Origin: Streptomyces diastatochromogenes
GTDB lineage: Bacteria; Actinomycetota; Actinomycetes; Streptomycetales; Streptomycetaceae
Assembly: GCA_001418405.1 (NCBI GenBank)
Contig: LIQL01000002.1
Span: 1 to 40,179 of the forward strand
DNA: 40,179 bases
Direction: 5' to 3'
Shown: piece after piece, positions 18,237 through 35,043 of the stretch
Position numbering within the stretch: position 1 is the first letter of the stretch
Layout: the number at the start of each line of letters is the position of its first letter
The notes under the pieces: model-generated
Databases searched by the model: none
What the model saw: only the letters and a program-made list of their open reading frames with translations
What the model was told of the DNA's origin: nothing
Made by a program: the position numbers and the translations under genes

Positions 18237-18268
18237 AAGCCCCGCCCACCTGGTGGCGAGCGGGGCTT
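18237..18268 (-). terminator. Terminator of the str operon after tuf
   Basis: A 9-bp stem AAGCCCCGC / GCGGGGCTT with an inner CCAC/GTGG stem, 33 nt after the tuf stop. It is followed on the minus strand by TTCTTG. The tail merges directly into a TTGACA hexamer. Confidence 0.8.
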
Positions 18269-18301
18269 CCCGAACTACTACCGGATCAACCGGAGACCGT
18301 C

Positions 18302-19495
18302 TTACTTGACGATCTTGGTGACCTGGCCGGCGCCGACGGTCCGGCCACCCTCACGGATGGCGAACTTCAGGCCCTCTTCCATCGCGACGGGCTGGATGAG
18401 GTCCACCTTCATCTCGGTGTTGTCACCCGGCATGACCATCTCGGTGCCCTCGGGGAGGGTCACAACACCGGTCACGTCAGTCGTACGGAAGTAGAACTGC
18501 GGACGGTAGTTGTTGAAGAACGGCGTGTGGCGGCCACCCTCGTCCTTGGACAGGATGTAGGCCTGCGCCTCGAACTCGGTGTGCGGGGTGACCGAGCCCG
18601 GCTTGATGATGACCTGGCCGCGCTCGACATCCTCGCGCTTGATGCCGCGGAGCAGCAGACCGACGTTCTCACCGGCCTGGCCCTCATCGAGCAGCTTGCG
18701 GAACATCTCGATACCGGTGACGGTGGTCGAGGTCTTCTCCTGCTTGATGCCGATGATGTCGACGGTCTCGTTGACCTTGAGGATGCCGCGCTCGATACGA
18801 CCGGTGACGACGGTGCCACGACCGGTGATCGTGAAGACGTCCTCGATCGGCATCAGGAACGGCTTGTCGACGTCGCGCTCGGGCTGCGGGATCGACTCGT
18901 CGACGGCCTTCATCAGCTCGAGGACGGAGTTGCCCCACTCCTTGTCGCCCTCAAGGGCCTTCAGGGCGGAGACCTTGACGACCGGAACGTCGTCGCCGGG
19001 GAACTCGTACTCGGAGAGGAGCTCACGGACCTCGAGCTCGACGAGCTCCAGGATCTCCTCGTCGTCCACCATGTCGGCCTTGTTCAGGGCGACGACGATG
19101 TACGGAACGCCGACCTGGCGGGCCAGGAGCACGTGCTCCTTGGTCTGCGGCATCGGGCCGTCGGTGGCGGCGACCACGAGGATGGCGCCGTCCATCTGCG
19201 CGGCACCCGTGATCATGTTCTTGATGTAGTCCGCGTGACCGGGGCAGTCAACGTGGGCGTAGTGACGCGTCTCGGTCTGGTACTCGACGTGCGCGATGGA
19301 GATGGTGATACCGCGCTGGCGCTCCTCAGGAGCCTTGTCGATCTGGTCGAAGGCCGAGGCCTCGTTCAGGTCCGGGTACGCGTCGTGCAGCACCTTGGTA
19401 ATGGCGGCCGTGAGGGTCGTCTTACCGTGGTCGATGTGACCGATGGTGCCGATGTTGACGTGCGGCTTAGTCCGCTCGAACTTCGCCTTCGCCAC
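18302..19495 (-). CDS. tuf: Elongation factor Tu
   Basis: GTPase that delivers aminoacyl-tRNA to the ribosome. The 397 residues start [26 protein letters not shown]. It has the P-loop G19-T26, DCPGH, NKAD and the three usual domains. Ala379 in FAIREGG corresponds to E. coli A375 and is the elfamycin-sensitive residue. The start is GTG at 19495 with an AGGAGG site 6 nt upstream. It is the last str-operon gene, corresponding to tuf1. In other Streptomyces tuf1 also has its own promoter in the fusA-tuf gap; I could not locate one confidently here. Confidence 0.98.
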   Translation of the reverse strand: MAKAKFERTKPHVNIGTIGHIDHGKTTLTAAITKVLHDAYPDLNEASAFDQIDKAPEERQRGITISIAHVEYQTETRHYAHVDCPGHADYIKNMITGAAQMDGAILVVAATDGPMPQTKEHVLLARQVGVPYIVVALNKADMVDDEEILELVELEVRELLSEYEFPGDDVPVVKVSALKALEGDKEWGNSVLELMKAVDESIPQPERDVDKPFLMPIEDVFTITGRGTVVTGRIERGILKVNETVDIIGIKQEKTSTTVTGIEMFRKLLDEGQAGENVGLLLRGIKREDVERGQVIIKPGSVTPHTEFEAQAYILSKDEGGRHTPFFNNYRPQFYFRTTDVTGVVTLPEGTEMVMPGDNTEMKVDLIQPVAMEEGLKFAIREGGRTVGAGQVTKIVK

Positions 19496-19572
19496 TGGGG
19501 TCCTCCTGTGGAGTGGTTCTGTACGCCTTACTCATCGGCGCCAGGTGATCTTTGCTGGATAGCCCGGGGCCC

Positions 19573-19607
19573 GGGGGCATTCCTCCGCTGTTGCGGCGGA
19601 ATGCCCC
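19573..19607 (-). terminator. Stem-loop between fusA and tuf
   Basis: GGGGCATTCC pairs with GGAATGCCCC, extended by an inner GCCGC/GCGG stem and capped by an AACA-type loop. It lies in the 157-nt fusA-tuf spacer. It may be a partial terminator, processing site or mRNA stabiliser allowing tuf to be expressed more than fusA. Confidence 0.65.
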
Positions 19608-19652
19608 GGCAGGCTCCGGAGTCAAGCCTAGAGCGTGAACTCGGGGGGTGAG

Positions 19653-21773
<2,121 letters not shown>

Positions 21774-21812
21774 AGTGGCTCAGTCTTCTCTCGGTCTCGA
21801 TGTGGGTTGCGA

Positions 21813-22283
21813 CTACCAGCGGTAGTGCGCGAAGGCCTTGTTGGACTCGGCCATCTTGTGCGTGTCCTCACGCTTCTTGACCGAAGCGCCGAGGCCGTTG
21901 GAGGCGTCGAGCAGTTCGTTCATGAGGCGCTCGGTCATGGTCTTCTCGCGGCGGGCGCGGGAGTAGCCCACGAGCCAGCGGAGCGAGAGCGTCGCGGCGC
22001 GGCCGGGCTTGACCTCGACCGGGACCTGGTAGGTCGCGCCACCGACACGGCGGGACTTGACCTCAAGGGTCGGCTTGATGTTCTCCAGCGCGCGCTTCAG
22101 CGTGATGACCGGGTCGTTGCCGGTCTTCTCACGCAGACCCTCCATGGCGCCGTAAACGATGCGCTCGGCGGTGGAGCGCTTTCCGTTCAGCAGCACCTTG
22201 TTGATGAGGGAGGTCACCAGAGGAGAGCCGTAGACCGGGTCGATGATGACCGGGCGCTTCGGGGCGGGGCCCTTACGAGGCAT
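21813..22283 (-). CDS. rpsG: 30S ribosomal protein S7
   Basis: Primary binder of the 16S 3' domain, 156 residues ([23 protein letters not shown]), with [30 protein letters not shown] typical of S7. It starts 2 nt after the rpsL stop. In E. coli S7 represses the str operon at the rpsL-rpsG gap; no room for that site exists here. Confidence 0.98.
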   Translation of the reverse strand: MPRKGPAPKRPVIIDPVYGSPLVTSLINKVLLNGKRSTAERIVYGAMEGLREKTGNDPVITLKRALENIKPTLEVKSRRVGGATYQVPVEVKPGRAATLSLRWLVGYSRARREKTMTERLMNELLDASNGLGASVKKREDTHKMAESNKAFAHYRW

Positions 22284-22285
22284 TC

Positions 22286-22657
22286 TTACTTCTCCTTCTT
22301 GGCGCCGTAGCGGCTGCGAGCCTGCTTGCGGTTCTTGACGCCCTGCGTGTCGAGGGAGCCGCGGATGATCTTGTACCGAACACCCGGCAGGTCCTTCACA
22401 CGGCCGCCGCGCACGAGCACGATCGAGTGCTCCTGCAGGTTGTGGCCCTCACCCGGAATGTAAGCGGTGACCTCGATCCCACTGGTCAGACGCACACGCG
22501 CGACCTTACGCAGGGCCGAGTTCGGCTTCTTCGGGGTGGTCGTGAACACACGCGTGCAGACGCCACGGCGCTGGGGCGAACCCTCGAGTGCGGGCGTCTT
22601 GTTCTTCTCGACCTTGTCCTGCCGGCCCTTACGGACCAGCTGCTGGATCGTAGGCAC
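22286..22657 (-). CDS. rpsL: 30S ribosomal protein S12
   Basis: Decoding-centre protein of 123 residues. Lys43 (in TPKKPNS) and Lys88 (in GGRVKDLPG) are the streptomycin-sensitive residues. The start is GTG at 22657 with a GGAG site 6 nt upstream. An upstream reading frame ends in TAG that overlaps this GTG by one base (TAGTG). It is the first gene of the str operon, with a strong promoter and a leader of about 254 nt. Confidence 0.98.
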   Translation of the reverse strand: MPTIQQLVRKGRQDKVEKNKTPALEGSPQRRGVCTRVFTTTPKKPNSALRKVARVRLTSGIEVTAYIPGEGHNLQEHSIVLVRGGRVKDLPGVRYKIIRGSLDTQGVKNRKQARSRYGAKKEK

Positions 22658-22706
22658 TACTTCTCCGGTTTCTGTGTGCCAGTCTCGGTAAAGCTAACCT
22701 GGAACA

Positions 22707-22735
22707 TTCCCCGACCCACGCGGTCGGGTGTGTCG
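22707..22735 (-). promoter_or_regulatory. Shared leader element, rpsL copy
   Basis: Twin of 17942-17970, lying 49 nt upstream of rpsL. On the minus strand it forms a perfect 7-bp hairpin, CCCGACC-GCGTG-GGTCGGG. In the frame that ends at the rpsL start it encodes DTPDRVGR. Confidence 0.75.
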
Positions 22736-22847
22736 AATACTGCAGACCTGTCCTCGCTGGGACGAGGGCGGCGGCAGATTGCGGTGTCAAAACCCGGCTT
22801 CCGCGCTGCCGGGACTCTCCGGCCGGGATCCTCCTGGGCCTTGAACG

Positions 22848-22868
22848 GCCCGGGCGGTACCCCCGGGC
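22848..22868 (-). other. Stem-loop in the rpsL leader
   Basis: Perfect 7-bp stem GCCCGGG / CCCGGGC with a 7-nt loop, about 45-65 nt after the predicted str-operon transcription start. Confidence 0.45.
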
Positions 22869-22917
22869 GGGAGAAGGCGCGCACGGCAGCCCAGGGACAC
22901 CCCAGGCACAAGGTCAG

Positions 22918-22946
22918 AGCGTACCTAGCGCATTGGCTGCGGTCAA
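22918..22946 (-). promoter_or_regulatory. Promoter of the str operon (rpsL)
   Basis: The -35 TTGACC (22941-22946), a 17-nt spacer and the -10 TACGCT (22918-22923) make a near-ideal housekeeping (HrdB) promoter. The predicted start near 22911 gives a leader of about 254 nt. Confidence 0.8.
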
Positions 22947-23016
22947 AACAAATGCACACGCGAAGGACACGCCGGACTCCCCCGGCGTTGCCGCCACCGT
23001 AGTGGGATCAACGGCA

Positions 23017-23589
23017 CTACGGAAGAAGGAACGGCGCCGTCAGGAGTGGCTCACCGCTACCAGCGCCATCACCAGGAAGAACAGTGCCCAGGCTCCGATC
23101 CCGAGCCAACCGAGCACCAAACCGGCGACCGCCTGACCGTCCCCCCCGCTCCCCCGTGCGCCGGATCTCGGCCCGCGCCTTGTGCCCCAGGATCACCGCG
23201 GGGATCGAGGTCAGCCCCCACGTGAACGGCGCTATCAGTCCGCAGACCAGCGCTCCGGTGGCCGAACCGTTGGTGCTCGGCGGCATCGGCATCTGCATCG
23301 GGAGGAACGTCGCGGGCACCGCGGGCATCGGGGGCCGCGGTGCGAACTGCGCCTGCGGAACCGGCCCCTGCGGCAGGTCGGCGACCAGCATCTGGAGCTC
23401 GGCGTGGGTCTGCGCCTGATAGGCCCGGCCGATCCGCTGCTCGTACTCCGGCTGTCCCAACCGCCCCTCGGCGAAGCCCGCCTTCAGCACGTCCACCGCC
23501 CGCTCGCGATCGGCGTGCGAGGCCCGCATGGCCGGCACCTGATACGGGTTCTGCGCGGGCTGCCCACCCTGCCACGGCTGGAATGCCAT
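23017..23589 (-). CDS. DUF1707/DUF4190 membrane protein, apparent frameshift
   Basis: Begins at the ATG at 23589 (MAFQPWQGG) with a GGAGG site 8 nt upstream. Residues about 18-71 are a DUF1707 domain (MRASHADRERAVDVL...AELQMLVADLP). A Pro/Met-rich linker follows, then the first DUF4190 membrane helix (ALVCGLIAPFTWGLTSIPAVILGHKARAEIRRTGER). After that a G7 run (23141-23147) shifts the frame. With one G fewer it would continue GDGQAVAGLVLGWLGIG with a second helix and end SHS at a TGA (23040-23042), giving 182 residues. As written the C-terminus is unrelated sequence (190 residues). I recall homologues with the same position, between rpoC and rpsL, in other Streptomyces. Function is unknown. 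The shift could be a sequencing error, a mutation or slippage. Confidence 0.8.
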   Translation of the reverse strand: MAFQPWQGGQPAQNPYQVPAMRASHADRERAVDVLKAGFAEGRLGQPEYEQRIGRAYQAQTHAELQMLVADLPQGPVPQAQFAPRPPMPAVPATFLPMQMPMPPSTNGSATGALVCGLIAPFTWGLTSIPAVILGHKARAEIRRTGERGGRSGGRRFGARLARDRSLGTVLPGDGAGSGEPLLTAPFLLP

Positions 23590-23680
23590 GTCGCGAACCT
23601 CCCCCCGCTCAACAGTTGTCCCCATCCTCTCATCACAGACGCGGCAATGGGAGGACAAGTTCCCGCGGCCCGCCGAACGC

Positions 23681-23717
23681 CGCAGGGCGGCCACCCCGTT
23701 GGGGTGACCGCCCTGCG
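23681..23717 (-). terminator. Terminator of rpoBC
   Basis: A 17-bp stem (one G-U pair) with a 3-nt loop, 15 nt after the rpoC stop. It is the strongest hairpin between rpoC and the DUF1707 gene. Confidence 0.8.
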
Positions 23718-23732
23718 AAGGCGCATGTGGCC

Positions 23733-27632
<3,900 letters not shown>

Positions 27633-27690
27633 TATGCGTCAATCCCTCTCAGGGTTGTAAGTCTGTGGTCTGAAACGGGGGTCGCGGGGT

Positions 27691-27720
27691 CGGTAGGGGC
27701 CCATTCCTGGGCCCCTACCG
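27691..27720 (-). other. Stem-loop between rpoB and rpoC
   Basis: Perfect 12-bp stem CGGTAGGGGCCC / GGGCCCCTACCG with a 6-nt loop, 9 nt after the rpoB stop. There is no U-tract. It may be an RNase processing or mRNA-stability element, since beta and beta' are needed in equal amounts. Confidence 0.7.
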
Positions 27721-27729
27721 GAACTCCCG

Positions 27730-31215
<3,486 letters not shown>

Positions 31216-31267
31216 GAGGGGGTCCTTCCGAGGGCTCGGACTCACTACGCGCGTACCGGTCCCGAAT

Positions 31268-31319
31268 CGAGCAAAGCGGCGGAAAGCCCAGGTCAGGGCG
31301 GGTCAGTCAGCTTTGCTCG
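31268..31319 (-). promoter_or_regulatory. Long-range stem in the rpoB leader
   Basis: Perfect 10-bp stem CGAGCAAAGC / GCTTTGCTCG closing a 32-nt loop, extended outside by CCCGA/TCGGG across a small internal loop. It lies between the P2 promoter start (about 31371) and the rpoB start. Confidence 0.6.
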
Positions 31320-31377
31320 GGCTCGGGTATGCCCCTGGTGACGGGCAGGGAGCAGCTAACAGGCAGCGCAAAGGGTC

Positions 31378-31406
31378 AGTGTAGCCACATGGCCCACTGA
31401 TGTCCA
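31378..31406 (-). promoter_or_regulatory. rpoB promoter P2
   Basis: -35 TGGACA (31401-31406), 17-nt spacer, -10 TACACT (31378-31383). Strong match to the Streptomyces housekeeping consensus. The leader to the TTG start is about 156 nt. Confidence 0.7.
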
Positions 31407-31619
31407 GAGCGAGTTTCCGGAGACCGGTACCGCACCGTGTGCCGATCTTCTCCCTCCGGGAGGTGATGCCCTCCGCAACGGAGGTGCGCCTCGTTGTTCT
31501 TCTCTACGCCCAATGCCCTGCGCCTGCCGAAAGCCCTGCGCCAGTGGCGCACACCGATGCTTCCCTCTTCGTCCGCGATCCATGCCTCGAACCCTGGACC
31601 GCTTCTGCGTCGCGTCCCG
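31407..31619 (-). other. Structured spacer between rplL and rpoB
   Basis: No gene is supported here. Open frames in this stretch lack a ribosome site and recognisable sequence. On the minus strand two adjacent motifs, CCTCCG-TTG-CGGAGG and CCTCC-CG-GAGG near 31456-31490, can pair with each other in alternative ways. Confidence 0.45.
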
Positions 31620-31648
31620 AGAATTGCGCGCCGCGTCCGGTTCGTCAA
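31620..31648 (-). promoter_or_regulatory. Candidate rpoB promoter P1
   Basis: -35 TTGACG (31643-31648), 17-nt spacer, -10 AATTCT (31620-31625). It would give a leader of about 400 nt containing tandem CCTCC/GGAGG hairpins around 31456-31490. Confidence 0.4.
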
Positions 31649-31752
31649 GGCCCCCCGCCTCTGGGAGATCGTCACACCGAGGTGCGTCCGGACAACGAAG
31701 ATCACCATACTCGCACTCGGTCGCGGGGCAACGCAGCCGGGGCGGGTACGCG

Positions 31753-31786
31753 GAAGGGCGACCACCCGTATGGGTGATCGCCCTTC
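31753..31786 (-). terminator. Terminator after rplL
   Basis: A 15-bp stem with one G-U pair and loop ATAC, about 58 nt after the rplL stop. It separates rplJL from rpoBC, probably with partial read-through. Confidence 0.75.
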
Positions 31787-31843
31787 GCGGTGTCCGCGTT
31801 ACACCCTCAGGCGCAGCGGACGGGAGTCAGAGACTCACCAAGG

Positions 31844-32230
31844 TCACTTGACCTCGACGGAGGCGCCGGCGCCCTTGAGGGCCTCGGCGGCCTTGTCCGC
31901 GGCGTCCTTGGCGACCTTCTCCAGGACCGGCTTCGGGGTGCCGTCGACCAGGTCCTTGGCCTCCTTCAGGCCGAGGGAGGTCAGCTCACGCACGACCTTG
32001 ATGACCTGGATCTTCTTCTCGCCGGCACCGGTGAGGATGACGTCGAACTCGTCCTGCTCCTCCTCGGCGGCGGCGGCCGGGGCACCGGGGGCACCGGCGG
32101 CGACGACGGCGGCCGGGGCGGCGGCGGTGACGTCGAAGCGCTCCTCGAAGGCCTTCACGAACTCGGCGAGCTCGATGAGGGTCATCTCGTCGAACTGGGC
32201 AAGCAGGTCTTCCTGGCTGAGCTTCGCCAT
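31844..32230 (-). CDS. rplL: 50S ribosomal protein L7/L12
   Basis: Stalk protein present in several copies that recruits translation factors. It is 128 residues: N-terminal dimerisation domain (about 1-35), Ala/Pro/Gly/Glu hinge ([19 protein letters not shown]), and C-terminal factor-binding domain ([26 protein letters not shown]). The start is ATG with a GGAAGGACC site. It follows rplJ by 107 nt of structured spacer. Confidence 0.98.
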   Translation of the reverse strand: MAKLSQEDLLAQFDEMTLIELAEFVKAFEERFDVTAAAPAAVVAAGAPGAPAAAAEEEQDEFDVILTGAGEKKIQVIKVVRELTSLGLKEAKDLVDGTPKPVLEKVAKDAADKAAEALKGAGASVEVK

Positions 32231-32247
32231 GATGGCGGTCCTTCCAC

Positions 32248-32340
32248 TAATTCGGCTGGTGCCGGATGTACATTTCGGCGGGCGTGCGGCCCGCTGTAAC
32301 CCGCGCCGGAATGGCGCGGATCATGACGCGAGCCGAATTA
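32248..32340 (-). promoter_or_regulatory. Branched RNA structure between rplJ and rplL
   Basis: TAATTCGGCT, beginning with the rplJ stop codon (32340-32338), pairs perfectly over 10 bp with AGCCGAATTA at 32248-32257. Inside are two hairpins, CCGCGCC/GGCGCGG and GCGGGC/GCCCGC. The structure ends about 6 nt from the rplL ribosome site. Confidence 0.65.
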
Positions 32341-32868
32341 CTCGGCACCGCCCTGCTCGGCCTTCTTGGCGCGAAGCGCTTCCGCGGTGCGGACGAACTT
32401 CGACGGGAGCGCCTGGAAGAGCGCGGCAGCCTGGGACTGCTTGCCCTTCATGGCGCCCGCCAGCTTGGCGAGCAGAACCTCGCGGGACTCGAGGTCCGCA
32501 AGCTTCTTGATCTCGTCGGCGGACAGCGCCTTGCCGTCAAGGACACCGCCCTTGATGACGAGGTTCTGGTTCTCCTTGGCGAAGTCACGAAGACCCTTCG
32601 CCGCCTCAACCGGGTCACCGGTCACGAAGGCGACGGCCGTCGAGCCACTGAGGTGCTCGTCCAGCACAGAGATCCCGGCCTCCTGGGCCGCGATCTTGGT
32701 CAGCGTGTTCTTCACCACACGGTACTGAGCGTTCTCACCGAGCGAACGGCGCAGATCCTTGATCTGCGCAACGGTAAGACCGGTGTACGCGGTCACAACA
32801 GCGGCGTTCGAGTTGCGGAACTTCTCGGCAATCTCGTCGACTGCTGCGACCTTGTCGGGCCTCGCCAT
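32338..32868 (-). CDS. rplJ: 50S ribosomal protein L10
   Basis: Stalk base that binds L7/L12 dimers and 23S rRNA. It is 176 residues from the ATG at 32868 ([31 protein letters not shown]), with a GGAAGGAGG site upstream. The open frame further upstream is leader RNA. The C-terminal helix (residues about 130-176) binds L7/L12. A leader with an attenuator-like terminator precedes it. Confidence 0.97.
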   Translation of the reverse strand: MARPDKVAAVDEIAEKFRNSNAAVVTAYTGLTVAQIKDLRRSLGENAQYRVVKNTLTKIAAQEAGISVLDEHLSGSTAVAFVTGDPVEAAKGLRDFAKENQNLVIKGGVLDGKALSADEIKKLADLESREVLLAKLAGAMKGKQSQAAALFQALPSKFVRTAEALRAKKAEQGGAE

Positions 32869-33083
32869 GAGCCTCGGCCTCCTTCCGGGTGATGAGGACC
32901 GCGCAGAAGGGGCTGGGCAAAACAAACGCCCCGGCGCAGGGCACGGGGCGTCACTCAACCAGTCAGAAAACTGTCCGGGAGTTTCTCCACACAACCTGCG
33001 CAGGCCGTCCGCAGCTAGCGGATCCTTCGGCCGCCGCGCGTCCGGGATCGGACGCACAGAGACAACCAGCGGTCTTTGGCTTC
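32869..33083 (-). promoter_or_regulatory. L10 leader of rplJ-rplL
   Basis: An untranslated leader of about 215 nt. It contains hairpins (CGTCCG/CGGACG; GGAG-AAA-CTCC; the palindrome CCTGCGCAGG) followed by an intrinsic terminator just before the rplJ ribosome site. This arrangement fits the ribosomal protein L10 leader family, in which excess L10 binding favours termination. A covariance-model search would confirm it. Confidence 0.65.
32919..32951 (-). terminator. Attenuator in the rplJ leader
   Basis: Perfect 8-bp stem ACGCCCCG / CGGGGCGT followed on the minus strand by TTGTTTT. It is one of the few terminators in this window with a real U-tract, and it lies inside a leader rather than after a gene. 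Confidence 0.75.
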
Positions 33084-33089
33084 CGGGAC

Positions 33090-33119
33090 ACCGTACGGGA
33101 ACGACCTGGGCCGGAGCAA
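33090..33119 (-). promoter_or_regulatory. Candidate rplJ promoter
   Basis: -35 TTGCTC (33114-33119), 18-nt spacer, -10 TACGGT (33090-33095), just after the terminator of the lipoprotein gene. Confidence 0.5.
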
Positions 33120-33126
33120 ATCGGCT

Positions 33127-33164
33127 GAGCGGGGGCACCGGGAACGCGCCCCGGACCCCCGCTC
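33127..33164 (-). terminator. Terminator of the lipoprotein gene
   Basis: A 9-bp stem GAGCGGGGG / CCCCCGCTC with an inner CCGGG/CCCGG stem, 26 nt after the lipoprotein stop. It isolates that gene from rplJ. Confidence 0.75.
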
Positions 33165-33190
33165 ACCAGTGGACTTCTAACGCAGCGGAC

Positions 33191-34048
33191 TCACTTGTAC
33201 TCGGTGGTGTCGCTCGCCGGCGGCGGCGTCACCGAGACCTTGGTGCCGTAGTCCGAGTAGTAGACCGTCGAGTCGTACGGCGACTTGGCGTCCATCTGCT
33301 CGTGCTTCTTGACCAGCAGGTTGTCCGAGCTGACCCAGAGGTCGATGGTCTCGTTCTTGGCGCCGAGCGCCTGCAGCTGCCCCTCCAGGGACTTCAGGTC
33401 CGCCTCGCTGACGTTCTTCGTCTGCATGCGGGTCAGCTCGCTCACCGAGAGCGTGCCGCTGTAGTGGGTGGCCTGGACGCCGCGGACGTCTTCCTTGCCG
33501 ACTTCCTTGACCTTGCCCGAGGCGATCAGCAGGTCCACCGACCGGCCCGGGTTGTTGTTGTTCATCATGTCCTTCATGAGGGCGCCGGCCGCGCCCATCT
33601 TCTTGGCCATGACGTCGTAGTCGTACTTGATCCAGTTCTTGCCGCCCATGGGCATGCCCATGTTCATGTACATCGCGTCCGGCGTGTACAGCGCCTTCAT
33701 GGGCTTGCCGGAGCCGCCCATCGGACCGCCGGCCTGGGTGATGTCGGCCGACATGTGCATGCCGGACGCCCAGTCCATCGCGCCCTTCATGGTCTGGGTC
33801 ATCGCGCCGTTCTTGGTGGTGCCCTCGACCTTGGCGGAGTTCTTGCCGTTCGTCTGCTGCGAGGCCGCCTTCAGCGAGGCGAGCGCCGCGTCCAGCGGGG
33901 ACTTCGCCCCCGCCGCGTCGTTGCTGCCACCGCTGGCGCTGCCACCGCCGGTGCCGTTGCTCTTGTCGCCGCCGCCGTTACAAGCGGTCAGGCCGGCCAT
34001 CATGACAACTCCCGCCGCAACGGCGACGGCAATACGCGTGGTGCGCAC
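33191..34048 (-). CDS. Putative secreted lipoprotein
   Basis: 285 residues. The signal peptide (RTTRIAVAVAAGVVMMAGLTAC) has lipobox L20-T-A-C23, so the mature protein should be lipid-anchored on the outer face of the membrane. A Gly/Ser-rich linker follows. The remainder resembles the LppX/LolA-like lipoprotein group in layout (about 200 residues, beta-rich with repeated substrate-facing segments), but this is inference. The middle is unusually Met-rich (GMHMSAD, AMYMNMGMPMGG, ALMKDMMNNNN). The GTG start has a GGGGGAG site 5 nt upstream. A TACAGT hexamer at 34093-34098 could be the -10 box. Function is unknown. Confidence 0.85.
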   Translation of the reverse strand: MRTTRIAVAVAAGVVMMAGLTACNGGGDKSNGTGGGSASGGSNDAAGAKSPLDAALASLKAASQQTNGKNSAKVEGTTKNGAMTQTMKGAMDWASGMHMSADITQAGGPMGGSGKPMKALYTPDAMYMNMGMPMGGKNWIKYDYDVMAKKMGAAGALMKDMMNNNNPGRSVDLLIASGKVKEVGKEDVRGVQATHYSGTLSVSELTRMQTKNVSEADLKSLEGQLQALGAKNETIDLWVSSDNLLVKKHEQMDAKSPYDSTVYYSDYGTKVSVTPPPASDTTEYK

Positions 34049-34143
34049 TGAGGCTCCCCCTTAGATCTTTTTATGGACCTCGGTGGCGACTGTAGTGCAG
34101 ACCCCCGACAGCCCGTGCGCCAGGCCCGGCGAGGGAACGCATC

Positions 34144-34175
34144 AGGCCCCGCCCTCCCTGGGGAGAGCGGGGCCT
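34144..34175 (-). terminator. Terminator after rplA
   Basis: A 9-bp stem AGGCCCCGC / GCGGGGCCT with an inner CTCCC/GGGAG stem, about 42 nt after the rplA stop. Confidence 0.8.
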
Positions 34176-34217
34176 GCAAGTAACGCGTCACGCGCTACGA
34201 GGCGTCGATCAGTGAGA

Positions 34218-34934
34218 TCAGACGGCCTCGTCCTCGACGAGGAGGTTGCGGGTGCGGTTGGGGTCCACCGGGATGCCGGGGCCGATGGTGGTGCTGATCG
34301 TCGTCTTCTTGATGTAGCGGCCCTTGGCGGCGGACGGCTTCAGACGGCTGATCTCCTCCAGCGCCGCGGCGTAGTTCTCCACCAGCTTGGTGTCGTCGAA
34401 GGACACCTTGCCGATGATGAAGTGGAGGTTGGAGTGCTTGTCGACGCGGAACTCGATCTTGCCGCCCTTGATGTCGGTGACGGCCTTCGCGACGTCCGGC
34501 GTGACGGTGCCGGTCTTCGGGTTCGGCATCAGACCACGGGGACCGAGCACGCGGCCGAGGCGGCCGACCTTGCCCATGAGGTCCGGGGTGGCGACGACGG
34601 CGTCGAAGTCCAGACGGCCCTTGGAGACCTCGTCGATCAGTTCGTCCGAGCCGACGATGTCGGCGCCGGCGGCTTCCGCGGCCGCAGCACGGTCACCGGT
34701 CGCGAAGACCAGGACCCGGGCGGTCTTACCGGTGCCGTGCGGGAGGTTCACGGTGCCACGGACCATCTGGTCGGCCTTGCGCGGGTCGACGCCCAGACGC
34801 ATGGCAACCTCGACGGTCGCGTCGAACTTGGCGGACGTGGTGTCCTTGGCGAGACGGACGGCCTCGAGCGGGGCGTACAGACGCTCCCGGTCGATCTTCG
34901 CGTCCGCGTTGCGAAGAGTCTTGCTGCGCTTCAC
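34218..34934 (-). CDS. rplA: 50S ribosomal protein L1
   Basis: L1-stalk protein that guides deacylated tRNA from the E site. It is 238 residues from the GTG at 34934 ([29 protein letters not shown]), with a CAGGAG site 5 nt upstream. The signature segment [21 protein letters not shown] is present. L1 is the autogenous repressor of the rplKA operon in several bacteria; the rplK leader contains a small hairpin that might serve. Confidence 0.97.
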   Translation of the reverse strand: MKRSKTLRNADAKIDRERLYAPLEAVRLAKDTTSAKFDATVEVAMRLGVDPRKADQMVRGTVNLPHGTGKTARVLVFATGDRAAAAEAAGADIVGSDELIDEVSKGRLDFDAVVATPDLMGKVGRLGRVLGPRGLMPNPKTGTVTPDVAKAVTDIKGGKIEFRVDKHSNLHFIIGKVSFDDTKLVENYAAALEEISRLKPSAAKGRYIKKTTISTTIGPGIPVDPNRTRNLLVEDEAV

Positions 34935-35043
34935 TTCTGCTCCTGATGCAGTGGGGTGGAGTCGTGGTACGGACCAGCGCCTGGTCCTGCCACGGGCTGA
35001 GCCAACGTGCGGCGTGCGCCGCACGGCCGTGACGAGCTGAGGA

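Noticed and set aside
31376..31765. Possible 129-codon gene between rplL and rpoB on the minus strand
   Set aside because: It has no ribosome site, overlaps the rpoB promoters and hairpins, and has no family features. A leader region explains it better.
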